64,000 nt of DNA, from assembly GCA_030052745.1 (NCBI GenBank), contig JANBVO010000017.1:558001-622000 (forward strand), read 5' to 3'. Shown piece by piece: positions 57,301-64,000 of the stretch. This DNA is from Pleurostoma richardsiae. Lineage: Eukaryota > Ascomycota > Sordariomycetes > Calosphaeriales > Pleurostomataceae. The translations under genes and the position numbers were made by a program. The notes beneath the pieces were generated by a model. It saw only the letters and a list, made by a program, of their open reading frames with translations. It was not told the DNA's origin and searched no databases. Position 1 is the first letter of the stretch; each line of letters starts with the position of its first letter.

Positions 57301-57439
57301 AGCAGGGGATGGGAGTCGTAAAGGACAGGATGCAGCTATGGTGCTTACCCGACATATTGTTGGCGATAGCAGCCGATGTTCTCCCGTCTTTGCTCCTTTT
57401 GTCGGCTGACTCTGTGGGCACTCCTTGGGAAGCCGACAA
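54326..57439 (-). CDS. bye1: Bye1-like protein (PHD, TFIIS central and SPOC domains)
   Basis: Three exons in coding order: 57439-57349, 57243-56654, 56581-54326; 978 residues. The PHD finger shows the Cys4-His-Cys3 pattern (IIRCVCGTT..DERAWIACDQCGVWQHNVCVG..YYCEQCRPEDH). A Lys-rich linker follows, then a TFIIS central-like domain (RQGSAKLLAKSLTHAID..LSFNLKSNLELCTRLL), a SPOC domain (VWRGNVVMNSLANFQGLAEHVAGADL..) and a Gln/Pro-rich tail ending in a Gln run. Bye1 binds H3K4me3 chromatin and RNA polymerase II and dampens elongation. Intron 2 (72 bases, TACTGAC branch, CCCACAG end) is open in frame, so retention would add 24 residues. Start may also be the Met at 57355. Divergent from PRE9. Confidence 0.92.
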   Translation of the reverse strand: MSASQGVPTESADKRSKDGRTSAAIANNMSGKHHSCILSFTTPIPCCRAFKTRMKAGNLTMRHVAESEPRRSVRSTKGQHKALDQLEQPIEPKRRGRKSKKAAQDDKHEEDDAQDGADIIRCVCGTTEQVDGDERAWIACDQCGVWQHNVCVGISVYKEDIPDKYYCEQCRPEDHKELLDGIARGEKPWEAREKAHEEEQAHKKKRGPKKGKKRQSDQPEEPTSSQKSKASPAPDKKEVPPKTAGAGIKRKTREEQPDKDANVSTAPKCWSVGTVAETDTDFSRPQASQKLRKVSDGQASPVPAPSQPRYSPPADLPDKISQLPGTRQGSAKLLAKSLTHAIDAVEKKGTYSPADGVSNESRAERLAIAIERAVHDTHATHKDYSAQIRTLSFNLKSNLELCTRLLGHTLIPPTLAIMKTEELASKELRKETAEMKARAEKQSILITEDGPPRLRRTHKGDEVVADDTYAAPSEEVPSVTRRLSAREQQVREQEQESAPPAQQEEEHNDGDTVELPADLDRHSPVGEPMQIDTQNALKSEFDINKVFDSVKSPTEGAVRPRQPSIPAPLNGPGVDPDVDRLLEDDEPESPPYSPTENTGSPYVWRGNVVMNSLANFQGLAEHVAGADLSKSHSIPWSAVLPDRLTVSGRITEQSANVYLCSLRYAASRSIIVMRLDPATVADKDDWVQLFSYFVQKQRYGVVGDKGVGNVRDMYLVPVLRGGSTNIPEFLLNFEDNSIPDTRDENMLLLVAVYSHDGPVWGYLGDTSPIQASATKGVASPTSGGPVQQNLSASAMSPTPGPQSTIPVSAASQSSQMAYASPQPLHHAGEQATPQGAGPPSGTSTALPAQQEDRDAKQKVGMAMGREILGPFMNEPVVSFFVPQAWQMKRQEWELMRHILQHDERARHDLRYLSTVLEMRGGTDQQQVAATQGQLPPAAANAGNTTQQRQPAALQQGPSAVPMAVDPAKNHTPPASHPPGAAHQSRQHYSPLPNHPISRTPIPIPVPPGMPASVAQAHQAMVAQQQYQPHQQQQQQPR

Positions 57440-58486
57440 ATGCTTGGCAAGAGATGTACTGGGCTGTGTCTCTACTAGAAGATGTTTCCGGTGCAGACGG
57501 CTATAGTCGTCTTATCCCGTCATTAGGTCCGGATGGCAATTTACGGTAGAGGTTGCGCAAGCTCTCTCGAGCGCACAACAGATAGACAATCAAATAACTA
57601 GAGAAAGAGAGGCAATGAAGCTATCACAAATGTGCCCCGGTTGTCTCTTCCTTCTCACTCTGTCCTCATCTCCGAGCTGCTGAAGTGACTGCGGTGACTG
57701 TGCTGCTAAAGCCAAGATCGCGAGCCACGGGCGAGTCGCAAAGAGGCGCGACTCGAGAAGAGCGGAAGAATGGGATGAACGGGTATGGCCGGAAAATATG
57801 GGCTGAGTAGAGCCCGTAGTTCTGTCGGGCCTCGAGCGCGTCGAGGTTGTGCAGAGGCTCGCGTTCCAGGAAGCTCGCGAGCGACGCGCGCAATCGCAAT
57901 GCGACAAGGTTTAGGTCCAGGCTGCTGATTCCAACGGAGGTATACGTCGCGGTTGAGGGGCGGCTTGTTGTGATGAAATCTGCGTGTAGGAGAGGGCGCG
58001 GGATGTTTTGTCTCGGCAGGCGGACAGGTAGGAAGAGGGAAGGGAGATGAAGTTAAAGACGATGCACGTAGGAACGGCGAGCAAAGAGGAGGAGATTTGA
58101 CGACGTGCACTTCCCTTTCACGAAGTGGGGCACGTGCGTCGAAGGCCCAGCCAGCCAATCAAGACAGCTTCCTTCGGAGCCTTATCTAATCAGCGTCGGA
58201 GCTTGGCGGAAGGTCGCCGGCGAAGCTAAGATCTTTTTGATGACTCGTTTTCCAGGCATCAATCTCAGCCTCGTCAGGCATCCCACAGCTACGCGTTGCT
58301 GGCGCTTGCCTGGAGCTCCAAGCAGCCAAAACGCCTTGCTGGTGTAGTTCAGGGCTCATCCTCAGCCTTCCAAACCAGCATCTTCAACTTGTGTCCATCC
58401 ACTCCCGATTCTCTCCCGCCGGCCATCCAAAAGCCCCATCCGCGTCCATACCTATACGCCCACGCGATTAACCAGCTGTCGCAATC
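57440..58486. promoter_or_regulatory. Shared region between BYE1 and PRE9, with open minus-strand frames
   Basis: About 1 kb between divergent starts. Two overlapping minus-strand frames (57706-58158, 150 codons; 57666-57899, 77 codons) are open through GC-rich sequence. The second reads like a soluble helix-forming peptide (ASFLEREPLHNLDALEARQNYGLY), but neither matches a family I know, so I leave them uncalled. Confidence 0.4.
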
Positions 58487-59481
58487 ATGTCCCGAAGATA
58501 TGATTCACGGGTAAGTCTGCTTGAGCCGGCGGCCCTAGAGCTCAAGCTCCCGAAGTCCGCGTCCCAGCCAACGGCTGCCCAGCTGCTCACACTCCGAAAC
58601 AGACAACGATCTTCTCTCCAGAAGGGCGTCTCTATCAGGTCGAATATGCTCTTGAGGCGATCTCGCATGCCGGAACGGCAATAGGCATCTTGGCCAAGGA
58701 TGGAATCGTGCTGGCTGCCGAGCGGAAGGTCACATCCAAGCTCTTGGAGCAGGACACCTCGGCCGAGAAACTATATATCCTCAATGAGTACGTATACAGC
58801 TTGCCTCTCTGCTGCTTATACCCCAGTCACGCTGATTTGGGGGGGCTGACAATTACCGTCGCTGCGCAGCAACATGATCTGCGCTGTCGCAGGCATGACT
58901 GCCGATGCCAACATCCTCATCAACTACGCCCGTCAAGCCGCCCAGCGGTACCTCCTGACCTACAACGAAGACATCCCCTGCGAGCAGCTCGTCCGGCGGC
59001 TATGCGATCTCAAGCAAGGCTACACACAGCACGGCGGTCTGAGACCCTTTGGCGTGACCTTCATCTACGCCGGCTGGGACCCCCAGCGCCAGTTCCAGCT
59101 GTACCTCAGCAACCCCTCGGGCAACTATGGCGGCTGGAAGGCCACTAGCGCAGGTGCCAACAACGCGAGCGCACAGAGCTTGCTAAAGCAGGACTACAAG
59201 GAGGACTGCACCCTGAAGGAGGCGTGCGAGACGGCCGTCAAGGTGCTGAGCAAGACGATGGATTCCACCAAGCTGAGCAGCGAGAAGAGTAAGTCCTTCG
59301 AATCGAGATGCCATCCTGTACTGTCACACGACTTGCTGACGAACCATGCGCAGTTGAGTTCGCTACGGTAGGGCAGACGGAGGACGGGAAGATATACCAC
59401 AGGCTGTGGAGTGCAGACGAGATTACGGCGTTGCTGAAGGAGCACGACCTAGCGAAGGACGAGAGCACGGATGACAAATAA
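58487..59481 (+). CDS. pre9: 20S proteasome subunit alpha-3 (PSMA4/Pre9)
   Basis: Four exons: 58487-58510, 58603-58787, 58870-59288, 59354-59481; 251 residues. [28 protein letters not shown] is the N-terminal alpha signature that gates the core; [28 protein letters not shown] and [29 protein letters not shown] identify the alpha-3/Pre9 type. Alpha subunits lack the catalytic Thr and form the outer rings that open for substrate entry. The first exon has only 24 bases and ends within YDSR. The C-terminus is charged ([10 protein letters not shown]). Acts in cytosol and nucleus; single essential-type copy expected, though Pre9 is the one yeast alpha subunit that can be lost. Confidence 0.97.
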
Positions 59482-59720
59482 AATGTGTTTCGGGAAGCCA
59501 TGGGGGCAACCGAAAACGTGTGCCTGTAACGCCTGCTGTACCATTAGAACTAGACGACTTGCGATGCTCATGCGTATCTCTTCATGTCCACCCCAGACTG
59601 CCCTATGCGTTTCTCTATACGATGTATGCAAAATCCCGTACGTTTCTAGCGAGGTTGACGTCCATTCCACTTGGAATAGGAGCTCAGGGCGACTATGGAG
59701 AAGGTACACGGTCAGCCTTT

Positions 59721-60941
59721 TCACTGTCTGTTTAGCGGAACCATTTCGAAGCCTACGCTGTGTGCGAGTCCCGCGCCTTCCTCCTCATCACGCAGCCTCC
59801 CATAGCCAGGGAGCCCCTTGCTCGTAATATCCAGGCCCCTCGGCCCCGGATAAGGTTCATCGCAGTGCCGGCTGCTCAGCTTGGGCCAGTATCGCCTGTA
59901 GCTCCAGTACGCGACCACCCAGCCAAGAAGGGCGCCGATGCACACGTCGTAGACATCGTGCCGGTAGTCCTGGCACCGGCTGATAGCGATCATTGCGGCG
60001 CCCACTAGCGGCGCGAGGCAGAGCAGCGCCCGCCCGAGGTCGCCCCGAGCGTACACGGCCTTGCCGCCCTCGTCGTGCCCCCCTGTCCCCGAGGCACCCG
60101 CGCCCCCGTCGTGCCAGCTCTCGACCACGAAAAGCCTGACCTGCCCGGCCAGGAACAGGCTCAAATAGCCGAGGCCAGCGAAGGCGAAACTCGAGTGACC
60201 GGAGGGGAAGCTGCGCCAACCATCGTGCAGCACGTGGTGCCGCGTCTCAGTGCACACGTCGATGGTGACCAGGACGCCCTCGGGCGTGCCGGGGCCGGGC
60301 TTGCAGCGGGCGATCAGGTCGGGCCGGGGTCGGCCGACGGCGTTCTTGATAAGATCGGTCAGGAAGGACGTCAGGACAAGAGCGATGGCGAGGCCCAGGC
60401 AGGCGACGTGATGTTTGTGAGCGGATGCACGAAGGACGAGGTTCGTGAGGATAATGACGCCGAGGGGGATGAAGAGGGCGTAGACGAAGTTCATGACTGG
60501 GACGCAGCGCAGAACAGATCAGTCAACAAGATCGAGCTGTCGTAGATCAAACTGGATTCGAAGAATACGCACGGACGGGCACGCGTTCATGCTCCGCGTG
60601 AGGGTAGGAGATGCGCAGGTCGTTGGTGACAATCATGATGTGGAAGGGCTCGACGAAGAATTGCATCTAGAATGGACATTGTTGGGCTGGTTAGCGGCTC
60701 GCTCCACCATGGACACCTTGGCCTCTGTACTCCTCCCGTGCGTTCCTCACAAGTATGTAAGCCACGAGCAGTGCGATGAAGCCGACATAGTCGGGGGCAT
60801 AGGATCTCTGCCAAGATACGTCAGCCCGGCTGCTAGGGGAACCTCTCGACGGGCACGGCGGCGTACCGTCCAGAACCTCGCCAGGGCTCCAAGGAAACCC
60901 GGCGCCTCAGCGCGCCTCGAGTCGGCGGATCGTGGTGCCAT
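59721..60941 (-). CDS. PAP2-type lipid phosphate phosphatase (Dpp1/Lpp1-like)
   Basis: Four exons in coding order: 60941-60867, 60807-60751, 60666-60573, 60496-59721; 333 residues. Three PAP2 motifs are complete: KNAVGRPRPD, SFPSGHSSF and SRCQDYRHDVYDV, which form the active site with its nucleophilic His. Six membrane segments, including VGFIALLVAYILMQFFVEPF and FVYALFIPLGVIILTNLVL, are present. The enzyme removes phosphate from diacylglycerol pyrophosphate or phosphatidate in vacuolar or other membranes. An acidic C-terminal tail (LRDEEEGAGL) follows the last helix. The usual N-terminal block between exons 1 and 2 (FWTRSYAPDYVGF) supports these splice sites. The gene is convergent with PRE9, with about 240 bases between stops. 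Confidence 0.92.
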
Positions 60942-61407
60942 GGCTATTAGTCACCGTCTCCTGATGACCTTCAGAGCTGCCCACAGCATTGTAGGAAACT
61001 GCTTTTTCTGCAACCTGAATATAAGACACAGAGTGTCCGGCTACCGGCCAGTTGCACAGGAGCGTTTCGTCATTGAACCGGTGGCGCGAGGACCACCCAC
61101 CAAATGCGTTTGCCCCGCTAATTGTATGAAATATCGCTCTAAGGGAATATTCTTATACTTGGGAGCTTCTTGTGAGCTGTCTTCGCTTGACATCAACAAA
61201 AGTGCTCGTTATATGGTATTCTAAAATTTCCCCTATATAGCACTCCGTTTTCCCTCTTTCTTCTCATATGGGTTATTTTAGACCCAACCTTCGTAAAAGT
61301 TACAGAGGGCATGAAGTCGTCCCGTTAGGCTTCCGCAGATCCTCCTGTAAGTCGTCTCGTCATGTCCACCAAACTGGCAACCTCTTTTGTCCATCTACTC
61401 ACAGCTT
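60942..61407. promoter_or_regulatory. PAP2 promoter and downstream region of the next gene
   Basis: AT-richer stretch (about 61130-61300) with no supported gene. It carries the PAP2 promoter and the 3' end of the Zn2Cys6 gene to its right. Confidence 0.4.
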
Positions 61408-63210
61408 CTAAGTGAAAGATGGAGGAACCCGGTTTGCGCTCACGACTCTATTGTATACGAGCAAGGCATCGACCCCCGTGCCCTCCTGCAAGTCCTGGTG
61501 GACCCATGCCGCCTGTATCATACGCTTCGTGATGGTCAGATTGCCTAGGGGCCGGCGCCTCAGGGCATTCCCAATGACAGTCAAAACAAGCTTTCGCTCC
61601 TCATCCGTCCGGGCCTCGAGAGCGATGACAAACAGGGGCCACGGGCGGTCGCAGTCGCCGAGATCCCACAAGAGCCTGAAAGCTTGGTCGACCAGGTCTT
61701 TGAAAAGTCGATTATCCGGCGAAACAGCTTTCCCGAGTCTCTCAAGATATATATATGCAGCGAGTCGGAAGAGCTCGGCTAGTTTTCGTGTTCTCTCGCC
61801 GTCCTGGCCTTCAGTCAAGGTGCTACTGGGCGTTGTGACCAGCGACGGGCGCTGATCCAGACGGTCAAGTCGCAATTCCAGGGACCGAATGGCCCGATGA
61901 TGGTCCTCAGACAAGTACCGCGGGTCGTTGCGGTCGAGTACCAAATCCACAATCTGACACAGGAGATCTAGTAACTCAAGGGAGCATCCCAGTGCAGGGA
62001 GGATCTAGTGACTATTCAGCTGAACATCCTGTCCATTCTCGTAACATGATTACGCGATGCCTTACCGCTTGTCGTAGTGGAGAGAAGACTGCTTTGGAGA
62101 CGATCTTCTCGTCCGCCGCCAGCAATCTCTGCTGCTCAACCTTGTCCTCCCAGTGCCGGATACTAAACTTGTACATTACGTCATGGTAGAACACCCAGTC
62201 GAGGATCAGCGCTTGATCTCCTTCGTAGGTGTTGTCCCTTTCGTGGACGGTTCTCGCGATTTTCTTTGTGCCGCAGAAGAAGATGGCCCAGCTCAGTGAC
62301 GATCCGTCGAAGTTGAGTGTCTGAATAAGGCAAGTGAGCTCAGCTAACGTCCCAATTGTGATGCTAAGGCGCACTCACTTCGAAAATATTCAGGAGCATG
62401 CTCGAAGCCATCATCTGCAGCGCCTTGGTGGCCTGGACCGGACTCTCGATTGCTGTCTGCAGTGCCATCATAGCTCTTGTCTGGTGAGCTATGGCCTGGT
62501 CCTGTCTTCCTACGTGCTGATAGGATATCGCGGACAGGGCATGACGTGGCGCTAGAGATGCCGGACTGTCGTCGTTGAGGGATAGTCTGATAAGCAGGCC
62601 ATATAGCTCATCCTCAAAAGACGATGTGGTCAGGATGCGTGCTACCGCACTGCGACCTTGAAGCATGTCAGCAACACTGACAACCCCAACACAATCTCGC
62701 GCACTGTTCTTACTGTCCACCCAGGAGCGTGGGTCGATGTCCGTCTCCCTCATATGCACGAGCTCCAGTGGCCTTGCTATTGGTACGTTTTGCCCTCTTC
62801 CCTGGACACCTGTGACTTGGTCAGAATACCCTTCTATATAGAGTCCGTAAGGCACCGGTAGTAACACACTATTTACGCCCTCCTGGGGGTTTAAGCCCTC
62901 GATATCATTGCTCGTGACATTTATGAAATCAAGCGAGGAAGAGCGGATAGGCTCAATGAAGTAGTTGTCTCCTCGCACGGAGCGGCTGGGGTTGTTGCTC
63001 CTCGGCCACGAGAGTTGCAGGCCGTAACCTGAGCATACCTTACCTCTTTGTTTGCATTTGGTACACGATGGCAGCGTCTTGTCACAAGCGATCTTGCGGG
63101 CTTGCGATGTAAGTGGTAATGTAGCGTTTGAGGCCGGGGGTTTCGAGCTTACCACGGCAGTTCCAACACCTCTTCCTACTGCTGGAGCCTGGGCCTGAGT
63201 CTTCCCGCAT
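61408..63210 (-). CDS. Zn2Cys6 transcription factor with fungal trans 2-type domain
   Basis: Four exons in coding order: 63210-63153, 63100-62379, 62320-62066, 62004-61408; 543 residues. The binuclear zinc cluster is at residues 15-42 (CWNCRARKIACDK..CTKCKQRGKVCSGYG; Cys 15, 18, 25, 32, 35, 42). The first intron (52 bases) falls between the second and third Cys, so only the spliced form can fold a zinc cluster. The rest matches the PF11951-like fungal-specific domain (DELYGLLIRLSLNDDSPASLAPRHALSAISYQHVGR..; ILPALGCSLELLDLLCQIVDLV). Nuclear regulator; neither the targets nor a partner cluster can be read here. Confidence 0.88.
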
Positions 63211-64000
63211 TGTTCACTGGTTTCCGTTTAAGTGGTAAAGATGGTTTCAGGAGTCGCAGCGACAATGAGAGATTACCTAAGTGGATATATATTCGTCCGC
63301 AGCCAAACGCCGAAGGTTACAAATGAGTGCTAAGGTAACCCTCCTTAGAGGCGCTGAATAATCGCTTAGCACCACGTAATCGCCGTTGCTGACCTCCTCT
63401 GTTTTTGGAAGTTCTGCTGCAACTAGCAAACCGACAGGCTCCCGTTAGCGCAGGAGTAGCAAGTGTGGACTGAAAGAGATTGAGAGTTATTTCATCACGG
63501 ATGCTGCTGTTCTTGTGGGATACGAGATGGTGGCTGTACACAATGCAGAGGCTATATGACCACGAGTCAGTCCAACAGCGGACAGTTACAGATCTAAGAT
63601 ATATCACACGACCCAGAGGCATGTCAGCCGCGACGATGAGGAGCACCATTGCTGACGAGCTCTCCTGTCCACTTCTTACACCCTGGCTGGTAATCGCCAT
63701 GCGTCATATCGATTCGAAGCCTGTGGCCGAGTGTCAGAGGTATCAAGACCTGACAGCCTTCCGAGGTTGAATCGCTGTATTGTTGACATAGATTGAGCCT
63801 TGAAAGGAGCCACTCTTGAGCGCACGAGCAAGAACAATGTGCCCTCTAATTGCTCGAGAGAAGGGAGCTGTTTTGAGCTGTCGAGTCGGTGCGGTCTTCG
63901 TGAACGGGAGTTCGACATTCTGAGCCCCGGCAACAAAGGGGTTTGCCCCTTCTCCTAGAGATGGGAAACAGCTCCTTCTCAAAAGTCTGTATTCCTTGAA
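63211..64000. other. Upstream region of the last gene, to window end
   Basis: No supported gene. Frames at 63317-63700 and 63676-63936 (minus) and 63480-63770 (plus) lack recognisable domains. A gene could begin beyond the edge. Confidence 0.4.

Noticed and set aside
1-64000. tRNA genes, CRISPR arrays, or transposon ends
   Set aside because: Sequences resembling the tRNA B box occur only inside coding exons without a partner A box; no regularly spaced repeats, terminal inverted repeats or transposase/reverse-transcriptase motifs were seen by eye.

Overview
The window is nuclear DNA from a filamentous ascomycete (Pezizomycotina, most likely Sordariomycetes). The evidence is short introns of 45-130 bases with GT..AG ends, Zn2Cys6 and fungal bZIP regulators, a LaeA-like TAM methyltransferase, several MFS transporters, and one-copy housekeeping genes of fungal type (MMS2, MON2, BYE1, PRE9, SLP2). 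I assembled 22 protein-coding loci by hand. For the spliced ones, exon phases and total lengths add up to whole codons. I saw no tRNA, rRNA, CRISPR array, or convincing transposon or virus-like element.

Left part (about 1-38 kb) is accessory in character. In order: a 5-formyl-THF cyclo-ligase-like gene divergent from an MFS exporter; a small DUF4267 membrane protein; a decayed cytochrome P450; a sugar-type MFS transporter; a second DHA1 MFS transporter divergent from a Zn2Cys6 regulator; a DUF885 zinc-hydrolase-like protein; a secreted serine beta-lactamase-like protein; a TAM methyltransferase; a MetX-like alpha/beta hydrolase; a GPI-type secreted protein; an amidohydrolase-2 decarboxylase divergent from an aldehyde dehydrogenase; and a DUF3405 membrane protein. 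There is no PKS, NRPS or terpene synthase, so this is not a complete metabolite cluster.

Right part (about 40-63 kb) is mostly core genome: a bZIP factor, a mitochondrial LYR protein, MMS2 divergent from the giant MON2, SLP2 (stomatin-like), BYE1 (PHD/TFIIS/SPOC) divergent from proteasome alpha-3 PRE9, a PAP2 lipid phosphatase, and a second Zn2Cys6 regulator.

The clearest functional pair is the divergent decarboxylase (31902-33067) and aldehyde dehydrogenase (33781-35307), which would suit breakdown of a hydroxylated aromatic acid or aldehyde. Unusual gene-structure points are a GC-AG intron in the dehydrogenase, three introns whose retention keeps the frame (GPI protein, bZIP, BYE1), a sevenfold-spaced SSPK repeat at the start of the methyltransferase, and the frameshifted P450. 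I did not find a clearly undescribed multi-gene system.
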